Shown: positions 7,401 through 16,637, numbered from the stretch's first letter. The stretch: 32,471 nucleotides of DNA from Streptococcus oralis subsp. dentisani (GCF_002096335.1 NZ_NCUW01000023.1:1-32471), one strand, 5' to 3'. Program-made: numbers and translations. The notes: generated by a model from the sequence alone, not told the origin.

Positions 7401-8561
7401 TTATGGTTTTACAACTTCTGCTGCTTCCACTTTACCATTGTTCATGGTCATCATGTAAGCAGTTTTCACTGTGTTGTGATCTGCATCAAAGCTCGTTTGA
7501 CCAGTTACACCATCAAAATCTTTGGTTTTAGCAAGGTTGTCCTTGATTTCACCTGAGTTTTTAGCACCTTTTGCAGCATTTGCTACTAGGTAAACTGAGT
7601 CATAGGCCAAAGCTGAGAATGTTGAAGGCTCTTCATTGTATTTAGCACGGTAGGCTTCAAGGAAAGCTTTAGCTTTTGCAGAAACATCAACTGTAGTTGA
7701 GAATCCTGAAATGAAGTAAATGTTTGATGCTCTTTCAGCAGTTGCTTGTTGAACAAATTCTTCACCGTTAAATCCATCTCCACCAACGATTGGTTTATCA
7801 ATTCCCATTCCACGAGCTTGGTTTACAATCTTACCTGCTTCTGTGTAGTAACCTGGAACAACGATAGCGTCAAACTCTTTGTCTTTCATTTTAGTAAGGG
7901 CTGCTTGGAAGTCAGTATCACCTGCTACAAAAGTTTCATCTGCTACAATCTCACCCTTATAGGCTTCGCGGAAAGATTTAGCAATACCTTTTGCATAGTC
8001 ACTAGCGTTGTCAGTATAAAGAACAACCTTCTTAGCATTCAATTTGTTTGTTACATAGTTAGAAATAATCTTCCCTTGGAAGCTATCTTGGAATGTTCCG
8101 ATAAATAGGTAATCTTGACCTTTAGTCAAACCGTCTTGAGTAGCACTTGGTGAAATCAATGGCACTCCAGCTTTAGTAGCGTTAGCTACAGCTGCGGCAG
8201 TTGCACCAGATGTCGCAGGTCCTACGATAGCTGCAACTTTTGATTGAGTTACAAGGTTCGTTGTAACAGAAGCTGCTTCAGCAGTTTCTGACTTGTTGTC
8301 CTTATCTACAACTTCGATTTGTTTTCCATCGATACCACCTGCTGCATTGATTTCGTCTACAGCAAGTTGGGCACCTTTTTGTTCAGCTGTACCGTAAGCT
8401 GCCACAGCACCTGTCTCTTCAAAGTTAAAACCGATTTTAATCGTTTTTTCGTCTACTGGGTTTCCAGTTGTATTTGACGCTCCTGACTTGACCTCTCCAC
8501 AGGCAGCAAGAAGTGCTACACTAGCAAGAGCCACAAAAGATAGGGCAAATTTTTTCTTCAT
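7401..8561 (-). CDS. livJ: Branched-chain amino acid-binding lipoprotein LivJ
   Basis: A 386-residue substrate-binding protein of type I periplasmic fold. It has a lipoprotein signal peptide: MKKK, a hydrophobic core and the lipobox LLAAC with the acylated Cys at residue 21, so it is anchored outside the membrane. The mature part starts with the usual IKIGFNFEETGAVAAYG and has the AAIVGPATSGATAA ligand-lobe segment. It delivers Leu, Ile and Val to LivHMGF. It has its own strong promoter with an embedded CodY box, pointing to repression when branched-chain amino acids are plentiful. Confidence 0.95.
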   Translation of the reverse strand: MKKKFALSFVALASVALLAACGEVKSGASNTTGNPVDEKTIKIGFNFEETGAVAAYGTAEQKGAQLAVDEINAAGGIDGKQIEVVDKDNKSETAEAASVTTNLVTQSKVAAIVGPATSGATAAAVANATKAGVPLISPSATQDGLTKGQDYLFIGTFQDSFQGKIISNYVTNKLNAKKVVLYTDNASDYAKGIAKSFREAYKGEIVADETFVAGDTDFQAALTKMKDKEFDAIVVPGYYTEAGKIVNQARGMGIDKPIVGGDGFNGEEFVQQATAERASNIYFISGFSTTVDVSAKAKAFLEAYRAKYNEEPSTFSALAYDSVYLVANAAKGAKNSGEIKDNLAKTKDFDGVTGQTSFDADHNTVKTAYMMTMNNGKVEAAEVVKP

Positions 8562-8602
8562 TTTTAATCTCCTTATAGTTGTTTCAAAAATTGTATGTTA
8601 AG

Positions 8603-8631
8603 AATATACCGAATTATCAGAAAATTGTCAA
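8603..8631 (-). promoter_or_regulatory. livJ promoter
   Basis: Minus strand TTGACA (8626-8631), a 17-base spacer and TATATT (8603-8608), about 40 bases before the livJ start. A ribosome site AAGGAG precedes the ATG. Confidence 0.85.
8612..8626 (-). promoter_or_regulatory. CodY box in the livJ promoter
   Basis: Plus-strand AATTATCAGAAAATT is the reverse of AATTTTCTGATAATT, which matches the CodY consensus AATTTTCWGAAAATT at 14 of 15 positions. It fills the spacer between -35 and -10, so CodY bound to branched-chain amino acids (and GTP in some genera) would block RNA polymerase. CodY control of BCAA uptake is well established in Firmicutes. Binding here is inferred from the match. Confidence 0.75.
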
Positions 8632-8648
8632 TACATTTATTTAATTTT

Positions 8649-8918
8649 TTAAATGATAACGTTTTCTTCGTTGCGATAGAGATTCCCAACAAAGGGTGTC
8701 TCTAACTCTTGAATATGGCAACGTCTAATTTTCTTGATAAATCTTTCCTTACCTAATCTCTCAACTAAGTCATCTAGCTCCTCCGTTGGAACATAGAGTT
8801 GCAAGTAACGGTGTTTCTTAGAATGGTAACAGATATCACCGTATTCCTGAAGTTTTTTTGCATCCCGATTGTAGTAAAGATAGATGATTAACCCTGAGCG
8901 ATTGACCTTTTCAAACAT
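8649..8918 (-). CDS. ylbG: YlbG family protein (DUF2129)
   Basis: An 89-residue soluble protein matching the YlbG/DUF2129 family of Firmicutes. The N-terminal [20 protein letters not shown] and the [14 protein letters not shown] segment are characteristic. Its biochemical role is not established. It lies behind the clpP terminator with an extended -10 promoter of its own (8951-8959), and its ribosome site is AGAGGA. Its stop is about 18 bases upstream of the livJ -35, so it is a separate transcription unit or reads into liv at a low level. Confidence 0.9.
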   Translation of the reverse strand: MFEKVNRSGLIIYLYYNRDAKKLQEYGDICYHSKKHRYLQLYVPTEELDDLVERLGKERFIKKIRRCHIQELETPFVGNLYRNEENVII

Positions 8919-8950
8919 GTTAAATCCTCTTTCTAAGAAATCTTCTCCTA

Positions 8951-8959
8951 ATTATATCA
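8951..8959 (-). promoter_or_regulatory. Extended -10 promoter of ylbG
   Basis: Minus-strand TGATATAAT (TGnTATAAT) begins inside the T-run of the clpP terminator, 33 bases before the ylbG ATG. No convincing -35 is present, as expected for an extended -10 promoter. Confidence 0.6.
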
Positions 8960-8986
8960 AAAAAAGCAAACTCCGTCGAGTTTGCT
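8958..8986 (-). terminator. clpP terminator
   Basis: A perfect 9-base stem AGCAAACTC/GAGTTTGCT (8965-8973, 8978-8986) with a 4-base loop, followed on the minus strand by seven T. It lies directly after the clpP stop. Confidence 0.9.
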
Positions 8987-8997
8987 TTCTAGGTTGC

Positions 8998-9588
8998 TTA
9001 GCTTAACGAATTGTTGGCCATGATTTCATCAATAAAGCCATATTCAAGCGTTTCTTGGGCGCTCATCCAGTAATCACGTTCCGCATCCGCATGAATTTGC
9101 TCAACTGATTTACCAGAGTTATCTGCAAGAATTTTCTCCAATGTCTTACGAGTTTTGAGCAAGTGTTCTGCTGCGATTGCCATATCCGTTTGTTGGGTAC
9201 CACCACCCGTACCACCCATTGGTTGGTGAATCATGTACTCTGCATTTGGAAGCATGAAGCGTTTGCCTTTTGCTCCACTTGATGCAATGACAGTCCCCAT
9301 GGATGCAGCCATCCCCATAACAATGGTTTGAACATCTGCCTTGATAAAGTTCATGGTATCAACGATTGCCAAACCAGCTGAAACAGAGCCTCCAGGTGTA
9401 TTGACATAAAGGTAAATATCTTTTGTGCTATCTTGGGCATCCAAGAACAGTAATTGGGCGATAACGGAGTTGGCCATATTGTCTTCAACTGGACCTGTTA
9501 GCATGATGATGCGGTCTTTCAGAAGACGAGAGTAAATATCATAGGAACGTTCTCCACGGCTTGTTTGTTCAATAACTACAGGAATCAT
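8998..9588 (-). CDS. clpP: ATP-dependent Clp protease proteolytic subunit
   Basis: A 196-residue serine protease that forms the 14-subunit chamber working with ClpC, ClpE and ClpX in protein quality control. The catalytic triad is visible: Ser96 in [10 protein letters not shown], His121 in YMIHQP and Asp172 in RDYW. The length equals the family norm, and the N-terminal [22 protein letters not shown] is typical. The gene is preceded by a promoter covered by a perfect CtsR operator, so heat and protein-damage induction is expected. It is followed by a strong terminator. Confidence 0.97.
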   Translation of the reverse strand: MIPVVIEQTSRGERSYDIYSRLLKDRIIMLTGPVEDNMANSVIAQLLFLDAQDSTKDIYLYVNTPGGSVSAGLAIVDTMNFIKADVQTIVMGMAASMGTVIASSGAKGKRFMLPNAEYMIHQPMGGTGGGTQQTDMAIAAEHLLKTRKTLEKILADNSGKSVEQIHADAERDYWMSAQETLEYGFIDEIMANNSLS

Positions 9589-9642
9589 TCATTTCTCCTT
9601 TTAATGTTGAATTTTCTTAGTCATACGACTCAATACAGAACT

Positions 9643-9672
9643 ATTATATCTTTTTGGTCAAAAAAGGTCAAA
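9643..9672 (-). promoter_or_regulatory. clpP promoter with CtsR operator
   Basis: Minus strand TTGACC (9666-9671), 17 bases, TATAAT (9643-9648). The plus strand carries GGTCAAAAAAGGTCAAA at 9656-9672, a perfect CtsR heptad repeat (RGTCAAA-NAN-RGTCAAA) covering the -35 and half the spacer. A lone half-site AGTCAAA lies at 9720-9726. CtsR repression of clpP is well known in streptococci. Confidence 0.9.
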
Positions 9673-9696
9673 TTTTTGCTCTATTCTCTAAACAGA

Positions 9697-9724
9697 AACA
9701 AAAACTCAACCTCCTTTCGAGTCA
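9697..9724 (-). terminator. Possible weak upp terminator
   Basis: Minus-strand ACTC and GAGT (4-base stem, wide loop) followed by TTTTTGTTT, placed between upp and the clpP promoter. The T-tract is good but the stem is short, so read-through into clpP is plausible. Confidence 0.3.
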
Positions 9725-9761
9725 AAAATGAACTTCTAGTTCCAGTATTTACTTTGGAATC

Positions 9762-10391
9762 TTATTTGGTACCGAACAAACGGTCTCCAGCATCTCCAAG
9801 ACCTGGTACGATATAACCGTGTTCATTCAAGCGTTCATCCAAGGCCGCAGTAAAAATTTCTACATCTGGGTGAGCTTCTTGAAGAGCTTTCACTCCTTCT
9901 GGAGCAGATGCTAGGCAGACAAACTTGATATTTGAAGCACCACGTTTTTTAAGGGAATCTACAGCCAAGATTGCTGACCCACCTGTTGCCAACATTGGGT
10001 CCACTACAAAGATTTGACGTTGGTCAATGTCCTCAGGCAATTTCACCAAGTATTCAACTGGTTGAAGGGTTTCTTCATCACGGTACATACCAATATGTCC
10101 AACTTTTGCTGCTGGAACCAAGCTCAATAGTCCATCGACCATTCCGATACCTGCACGCAAGATTGGGACAATCGCCAATTTTTTACCAGCCAATTGTTTT
10201 TGAACTGTTTTTGTGATTGGTGTTTCGATTTCCACATCTTCAAGTGGAAGATCACGAAGTACTTCATATCCCATCAACATTGCAATCTCATCTACGAGCT
10301 CACGAAAAGCTTTTGTAGAAGTGTCTGTACGACGCAAGATTGACAATTTGTGTTGAATCAGTGGATGATTAATGACTTCAATTTTTCCCAT
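9762..10391 (-). CDS. upp: Uracil phosphoribosyltransferase
   Basis: A 209-residue enzyme that converts uracil and PRPP to UMP in pyrimidine salvage. Recognisable parts are [20 protein letters not shown] at the N-terminus, the [12 protein letters not shown] segment and the PRPP loop [12 protein letters not shown] chose the ATG at 10391, giving the family start MGKIEV, because AAGGAA lies eight or so bases upstream. An earlier in-frame ATG at 10412 would add seven residues but has no ribosome site. It has its own extended -10 promoter behind the terminator of the broken deaminase gene. Confidence 0.95.
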   Translation of the reverse strand: MGKIEVINHPLIQHKLSILRRTDTSTKAFRELVDEIAMLMGYEVLRDLPLEDVEIETPITKTVQKQLAGKKLAIVPILRAGIGMVDGLLSLVPAAKVGHIGMYRDEETLQPVEYLVKLPEDIDQRQIFVVDPMLATGGSAILAVDSLKKRGASNIKFVCLASAPEGVKALQEAHPDVEIFTAALDERLNEHGYIVPGLGDAGDRLFGTK

Positions 10392-10424
10392 TTTCTGAAT
10401 TCCTTCTTTCAATTTATTCTTCTT

Positions 10425-10433
10425 ATTATATCA
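10425..10433 (-). promoter_or_regulatory. Extended -10 promoter of upp
   Basis: Minus-strand TGATATAAT starts inside the T-run of the preceding terminator and lies about 34 bases before the upp ATG. The arrangement is the same as for ylbG. Confidence 0.6.
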
Positions 10434-10461
10434 AAAAACGGTTTAAAAAGCTTTCTAAACC
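10434..10461 (-). terminator. Terminator after the deaminase pseudogene
   Basis: Arms GGTTTA and TAAACC (10440-10445, 10456-10461) around an AAAGCTTT loop, followed on the minus strand by TTTTTT. Confidence 0.65.
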
Positions 10462-10479
10462 ATTCATTTTTTATAAATT

Positions 10480-10937
10480 CTAAATTAAATTGGCTTCTTG
10501 AAGAGCTGTCTGAACAGTCTCAAGCGGTAAATGGGTCAACTCGGTCCCTTTTTCTTGATAGAGGTATTTGGCATAGTCGTCCATACGATACTGATTGATA
10601 TAAACTACACGTTTGCAGCCGACTTGTAAGAGTTGTTTTGTGCAGTTCAGACAAGGGAAATGGGTCACATAAGCTGTAAATCCTTTGGGAACCCCACGTT
10701 CGGCTCCTTGTAAGATGGCATTGACCTCAGCATGAAGTGTTCGGACACAGTGTCCTTCAATGACAAGACATTCGTGGTCAATACAGTGCTCCGTTCCTGA
10801 TACTGAACCATTGTAACCTGTTGAATATCCTTGACTAAGACAGCACCTACTTTGGCGCGTTTACAAGTAGAACGATTGGCAATCAGTAAGGCCTGGGCTG
10901 CAAAGTACTCATCCCAAGCCAGTCTTTTTTCTGTCAT
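10480..10937 (-). pseudogene. dCMP deaminase-like gene, frameshifted
   Basis: The gene begins normally at 10937 ([20 protein letters not shown], then [13 protein letters not shown]). After codon 37 or so the reading frame changes. The next expected part, [19 protein letters not shown], and the zinc motifs HAEVNAIL and PCLNCTK continue in another frame down to the stop at 10480. The family I recall has about six residues (roughly NKVIST) between VKD and GYNG, where this DNA has only ATTCAACA, consistent with a deletion of about 10 bases near 10826-10835. Neither fragment alone can bind zinc and act as a deaminase. An indel of this size is less likely than a single base to be a sequencing error, but that is not excluded. 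An intact enzyme would make dUMP from dCMP next to upp. Confidence 0.8.
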
Positions 10938-10955
10938 AAGTCTTCTCCTTTTCCT

Positions 10956-11513
10956 TTATTTTTTGAAAAATGGCAAACGTAAATCAGCAATCTTTTCAGC
11001 TGGAACCTTCATGCCATCCTTGATCCATTTGAATAGAACCGATACGATGGCAGAACTCCAAAACGAATGCAGATAGCTACTAACACCTTTTGATTTTCCA
11101 TGGTATTTTTCCAGAAATTCCTGCATAGCTTGGACAAAAATCTTTTCCAAGTGGTAGTCCAGAGCAAGTTGGATAACCTTGGCTTCTTTCTTGGCTGCTC
11201 GGAAAAGGTGAACCCAGACCAAATAAAGGTCGGTTTTAACATCGTAGTGGCTGAGCTGTTCCATGATATTCTGAACACTGCGTTTAAAGACGCTTTCCAA
11301 AATCTCTTCTTTAGAATCATAATTTCGATAGAAGGCAGCACGAGAAACGCCCGCCCGCTTGACCAACTCTGAAATACTAATCTTAGCCAAGTCTTTTCTT
11401 TCCAGAAGTTGCAAAAGTGCAGTCTCAATCGCTTCTCTGGTCAAGAAATTGGATTCTTGATTTGATTTTCTGAGATTTTCAAGTGATTTTTTAGATATTT
11501 TACGTTCAGACAT
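10956..11513 (-). CDS. TetR/AcrR family regulator
   Basis: A 185-residue repressor. A helix-turn-helix lies at about residues 42-63 (ISISELVKRAGVSRAAFYRNYDSKEEIL), followed by an all-helical ligand domain. Residues 1-22 form a charged tail before the first helix. The gene is divergent from the degV/fakB-like gene at 11638 with a 124-base shared region holding an inverted repeat. It therefore probably controls that gene and itself, perhaps in response to fatty acids or acyl groups (inference). Its ribosome site is poor (AGAAAG). Confidence 0.85.
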   Translation of the reverse strand: MSERKISKKSLENLRKSNQESNFLTREAIETALLQLLERKDLAKISISELVKRAGVSRAAFYRNYDSKEEILESVFKRSVQNIMEQLSHYDVKTDLYLVWVHLFRAAKKEAKVIQLALDYHLEKIFVQAMQEFLEKYHGKSKGVSSYLHSFWSSAIVSVLFKWIKDGMKVPAEKIADLRLPFFKK

Positions 11514-11575
11514 AACAATTTCTTTCTACTTGTGACAACAGAGAGGTGGTACTTTTGTTTCAAGGGCTTTCATGA

Positions 11576-11624
11576 TATAATTGTAAAAAAAGACAGAACC
11601 TTTGTCAATGTATAAGTGACAAAG
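11576..11624 (+). promoter_or_regulatory. degV promoter and candidate TetR operator
   Basis: TATAAT at 11576-11581 has only a weak -35 upstream. Just after the likely start point, CTTTGTCA (11600-11607) and TGACAAAG (11617-11624) form a perfect 8-base inverted repeat with a 9-base gap. A related word TTGTGACAA lies near the tetR start (about 11530-11538). Both would let one dimeric repressor act on both genes. Confidence 0.6.
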
Positions 11625-11637
11625 ATGGAGAATTTCT

Positions 11638-13720
<2,083 letters not shown>

Positions 13721-13733
13721 GAAAGGAAGTCCT

Positions 13734-14255
13734 TTGGAACATATTATTTTACTAAGAGGCGTTACTCCTAATGGAAAAAATGCTATCCCGAAAATGTCTT
13801 ATTTGGTAGATATTTTGACAGAAGCTGGTTTTCAACACGTTCGAACCTATATTCAAAGTGGGAATATCATTCTTGAGAGTGACTCAGATTTAGAAGAAAT
13901 ACGAGAACGCGTTCATACTTTGATAAAGGAAAAAATTGGGGCCGACTTAAAAATGGTTATCAAGAATAAGAACGATTTTGAAAAGATTGTTCATGAGAAT
14001 CCATTTAAAGAAGACTATCTTCATGATCGTGTGCATGTAATTCTTTATCAAGGACTTATCCAAAGTCTGCCACTAGAAAAATTGAAAACTGACTACGGCG
14101 AGGAAGAAATCTGTGTAGGCGATTACTGTCTCTACCTCTATCTTCCTAGAACTGCAAAACAAAAAAAGCTCAATACCAACTATCTTGAAAAATTGTTTGG
14201 CGTGGTTCTGACCATGCGAAAGTTAAACGTAGTTGAAAAACTATTAACCAAATAG
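13734..14255 (+). CDS. DUF1697 family protein
   Basis: A 173-residue soluble protein of the DUF1697 family, with the typical opening IILLRGVTPNGKN, the YIQSGNIILES strand and a C-terminal RKLNVVEKLL. The function is not known. The start is TTG at 13734, chosen because AAGGAAG lies just upstream and because the family begins only a few residues before the LLRG motif. It sits 13 bases after the flavoprotein and is probably co-transcribed with it. It ends at a bidirectional terminator shared with the convergent MerR gene. Confidence 0.85.
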   Translation: MEHIILLRGVTPNGKNAIPKMSYLVDILTEAGFQHVRTYIQSGNIILESDSDLEEIRERVHTLIKEKIGADLKMVIKNKNDFEKIVHENPFKEDYLHDRVHVILYQGLIQSLPLEKLKTDYGEEEICVGDYCLYLYLPRTAKQKKLNTNYLEKLFGVVLTMRKLNVVEKLLTK

Positions 14256-14269
14256 TACTTGAAACCAGA

Positions 14270-14301
14270 AAAAATCAGCAGAGGTAACTCCGCTGATTTT
14301 T
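14270..14301. terminator. Bidirectional terminator between DUF1697 and merR genes
   Basis: Stem AAAAATCAGC/GCTGATTTTT (14270-14279, 14292-14301) with A/T runs on both sides. The stop codon of the MerR gene lies within its right arm. Confidence 0.9.
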
Positions 14302-14707
14302 ATTTTGTCTGTGTCTGAACGTAAGCCGCAATGGCATCTGATGTGTATTGAGCTGTACCAGGTCCAAATTTGTCAATGTTCTTCTTAAACTCAGGGTTGT
14401 AGACGTAGCCTTTACCGATATGACCGAATACCTCAATAGAGCAGTCAAATCCATAAGTACGAATGGCTTGCAATAGCTTAGCTGCTTGCTCTTGGTTTTC
14501 AACTGCTGTTTCAGGCAGACCAGCTTGAAGATTTTGTGCTAAGGCTTGAAAAACTTGGTTAAAGGCAGTCGTCGCCTCATCTTCGCGGCCTTTTTGGCGC
14601 TCGAGAGCTTCTCCCATGACTTCTTGACCATATTTCTCTACCGCCTCTTGGTGGTATTTTTGATTGTCTTGATAGCTAAATCCAGTGAATTTTTCCTCAA
14701 TGGTCAT
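14300..14707 (-). CDS. Possible internal-start product: free TipAS-like domain
   Basis: Same frame as the full-length regulator, starting at its Met112 (MTIEEKFTGF). The start is supported by AAGGAG eight bases upstream of the ATG and by the start falling exactly at the domain boundary. In Streptomyces lividans the tipA gene makes TipAL and a shorter TipAS in the same way and at similar lengths. TipAS alone sequesters drug. That this happens here is an inference. Confidence 0.5.
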   Translation of the reverse strand: MTIEEKFTGFSYQDNQKYHQEAVEKYGQEVMGEALERQKGREDEATTAFNQVFQALAQNLQAGLPETAVENQEQAAKLLQAIRTYGFDCSIEVFGHIGKGYVYNPEFKKNIDKFGPGTAQYTSDAIAAYVQTQTK

Positions 14708-15040
14708 TTTTCTTTCTCCTTTTTGTTCTTGAATGGTTTTTTGCAAGGTGGAAATCAAGGTATCCAGATGTTGCCTTTCTCGAGTTAGATAGTCCAACTG
14801 TCTGGTCAAATGGGGCAATAAATCTGTCCTTTCTTCCTTTAACAGCTCTGCTATTTTTTCTAAAGAAAAACCTAGATATTTGTAGTACAGAATGACCTGA
14901 AGTCGTTCCAAATCCTCTTGACTGTAGGTTCGATAGCCGTTTTCCGACTTCAACGGAACCAAGAGTCCTATCTTATCGTAGTGGTGCAGGGTCTTGACAG
15001 AGACACCTGAAAGCTGCGCAGCTTCTTTTATATGGTACAT
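14300..15040 (-). CDS. MerR-family TipA-like regulator with TipAS drug-binding domain
   Basis: A 246-residue activator. Residues 1-70 form the MerR winged helix (YHIKEAAQLSGVSVKTLHHY, then GYRTYSQEDLERL), residues 75-110 a dimer coiled coil and residues 112-246 a TipAS domain (FTGFSYQDNQKYHQEAVEKYG, later GKGYVYNPEFKKNIDKFGPG). TipAS domains bind thiopeptide-type antibiotics. Met112 (ATG at 14707) is preceded by AAAAAGGAG eight bases upstream, an ideal ribosome site inside the gene. A free 135-residue TipAS-like protein may therefore also be made, as in Streptomyces tipA. Its own promoter has the 19-base spacer of MerR-controlled promoters, which suggests autoactivation. No separate resistance gene is adjacent on the same strand. 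Confidence 0.9.
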   Translation of the reverse strand: MYHIKEAAQLSGVSVKTLHHYDKIGLLVPLKSENGYRTYSQEDLERLQVILYYKYLGFSLEKIAELLKEERTDLLPHLTRQLDYLTRERQHLDTLISTLQKTIQEQKGERKMTIEEKFTGFSYQDNQKYHQEAVEKYGQEVMGEALERQKGREDEATTAFNQVFQALAQNLQAGLPETAVENQEQAAKLLQAIRTYGFDCSIEVFGHIGKGYVYNPEFKKNIDKFGPGTAQYTSDAIAAYVQTQTK

Positions 15041-15061
15041 GATTTCCTCCTTACAAGAAAT

Positions 15062-15092
15062 AGTATAACCCCTCCCCTTAGGTCAGAGTCAA
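15062..15092 (-). promoter_or_regulatory. MerR-type promoter with 19-base spacer
   Basis: Minus strand TTGACT (15087-15092) and TATACT (15062-15067) are 19 bases apart, with a GC-rich imperfect dyad (CTGACC/GGGGAG) between them. Over-long spacers are the hallmark of MerR-activated promoters. Confidence 0.7.
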
Positions 15093-15153
15093 GCGTTTTT
15101 ACGAAAAATTTTTAACTTTTTGAGAAAAGTGTGAAAACTTGAAAATGGTTTTC

Positions 15154-15182
15154 TTGACAGACCTTAGAAAACATGATAGGAT
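15154..15182 (+). promoter_or_regulatory. Promoter of the sodium symporter gene
   Basis: TTGACA (15154-15159), 17 bases, TAGGAT (15177-15182). Transcription would start near 15189, giving a leader of about 105 bases. Confidence 0.7.
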
Positions 15183-15205
15183 AGTCAAGTCTATCAATCA
15201 AACAG

Positions 15206-15268
15206 AAGGCTCATAGAGAGCTATTGAGAGAGGGCTATTTGACAACTCAAGTAGCCTTTTCTTATTTT
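15206..15268 (+). promoter_or_regulatory. Attenuator-like leader of the sodium symporter gene
   Basis: A 12-base stem (15231-15242 with 15247-15258, loop CAAC, two G-T pairs) is followed by TTTTCTTATTTT, a good intrinsic terminator about 30 bases before the coding region. Upstream, CTCATAG/CTATTGAG (15210-15228) forms a second hairpin. AAGGCT (15206-15211) can instead pair with AGCCTT (15253-15258), the terminator's right arm. This gives mutually exclusive folds typical of attenuation. No known riboswitch or T-box signature was recognised. Confidence 0.6.
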
Positions 15269-15293
15269 AAAAAACGAGATTGGAGTTTCAACT

Positions 15294-16634
15294 ATGTCAG
15301 AAAAATCGCAATGGGGTTCAAAACTAGGCTTTATCCTAGCATCTGCTGGTTCAGCCATCGGACTTGGAGCTGTTTGGAAATTTCCCTACATGACTGCTGC
15401 AAATGGTGGTGGAGGCTTTTTACTGGTCTTTCTCACTTCTACCATTTTAATTGGTTTCCCTCTCCTGCTGGCTGAGTTTGCCCTTGGCCGTAGTGCTGGC
15501 GTTTCGGCAATCAAAACCTTTGGAAAACTGGGCAACAATAATAAATACAATTTTATCGGTTGGATTGGTGCCTTTGCCCTCTTTATCCTCTTATCCTTCT
15601 ACAGTGTTATTGGAGGATGGATTTTAGTCTATCTAGGCATTGAGTTTGGGAAATTGTTCCAGCTTGGTGGAACGGGTGATTATGCTCAGTTATTTACATC
15701 GATCATTTCAAATCCAGCCATTGCTCTAGGGGCTCAAGCTGCCTTTATCTTATTAAATATCTTTATTGTATCACGTGGGGTTCAAAAAGGAATTGAAAGA
15801 GCCTCAAAGGTCATGATGCCCCTGCTCTTTATCATCTTTGTAGTCATCATCGGGCGCTCTCTCAGTTTGCCAAATGCCATGGAAGGCGTTCTTTACTTCC
15901 TCAAACCAGACTTTTCAAAACTGACTAGCGCTGGTCTCCTCTATGCTCTGGGACAATCTTTCTTTGCCCTTTCACTAGGAGTTACAGCTATGCTGACCTA
16001 TGCGTCCTACTTGGACAAGAAAACCAATCTGGTCCAGTCAGGGATTTCCATCGTAGCCATGAACATCTCGGTATCCATCATGGCAGGACTAGCCATTTTC
16101 CCAGCCATGTCAGCCTTCAATATCCAGTCTGAAGGGGGACCAAGCCTGCTCTTTATCGTCTTGCCTCAACTCTTTGACAAGATGCCTTTTGGAACCATTT
16201 TCTACATCCTTTTCCTCTTGCTTTTCCTCTTTGCGACGGTCACTTCTTCTGTCGTGATGCTGGAGATCAATGTGGGCAATATCACCAATCAGGATAACAG
16301 CAAGCGTGCCAAATGGAGTACCATTTTAGGAATCTTGACCTTTGTCTTTGGCATTCCTTCAGCCCTATCTTACGGTGTTATGGCGGATGTTCACATTTTT
16401 GGAAAGACCTTCTTTGATGCCATGGATTTCTTGGTTTCCAATCTCCTCATGCCCTTTGGAGCACTTTGCCTTTCTCTCTTTACAGGCTATATCTTTAAGA
16501 AGACACTTGGTATGGAGGAACTCCATCTCGATGAAAGAGCATGGAAACAGGGACTTTTCCAAGTTTGGCTCTTCCTTCTTCGTTTTATCATTCCTATCAT
16601 CATCATTGTGGTTTTTATCGCCCAATTTATGTAA
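15294..16634 (+). CDS. Neurotransmitter:sodium symporter (NSS/SNF) family transporter
   Basis: A 446-residue membrane protein with about 11 spans. The family signature lies in the first span (LGFILASAGSAIGLGAVWKFPYM, with the unwound Na+/substrate site) and the second (GGGGFLLVFLTSTILIGFPLLLAEF). Bacterial members such as LeuT, TnaT and MhsT import hydrophobic amino acids with Na+. The exact substrate here is unknown. The start is ATG 15294 with TTGGAG upstream. It is a single gene with a promoter, a leader containing a terminator hairpin and a downstream terminator shared with manA. The leader suggests control by premature termination. Confidence 0.9.
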   Translation: MSEKSQWGSKLGFILASAGSAIGLGAVWKFPYMTAANGGGGFLLVFLTSTILIGFPLLLAEFALGRSAGVSAIKTFGKLGNNNKYNFIGWIGAFALFILLSFYSVIGGWILVYLGIEFGKLFQLGGTGDYAQLFTSIISNPAIALGAQAAFILLNIFIVSRGVQKGIERASKVMMPLLFIIFVVIIGRSLSLPNAMEGVLYFLKPDFSKLTSAGLLYALGQSFFALSLGVTAMLTYASYLDKKTNLVQSGISIVAMNISVSIMAGLAIFPAMSAFNIQSEGGPSLLFIVLPQLFDKMPFGTIFYILFLLLFLFATVTSSVVMLEINVGNITNQDNSKRAKWSTILGILTFVFGIPSALSYGVMADVHIFGKTFFDAMDFLVSNLLMPFGALCLSLFTGYIFKKTLGMEELHLDERAWKQGLFQVWLFLLRFIIPIIIIVVFIAQFM

Positions 16635-16637
16635 TCA

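Noticed and set aside
7746..8108. Plus-strand 120-codon frame opposite livJ
   Set aside because: Antisense shadow within a conserved lipoprotein gene.
11009..11428. 139-codon frame overlapping tetR on the same strand
   Set aside because: Out-of-frame shadow; composition is Trp/Phe/Arg-rich with no recognisable domain, while the tetR frame has a clear helix-turn-helix.
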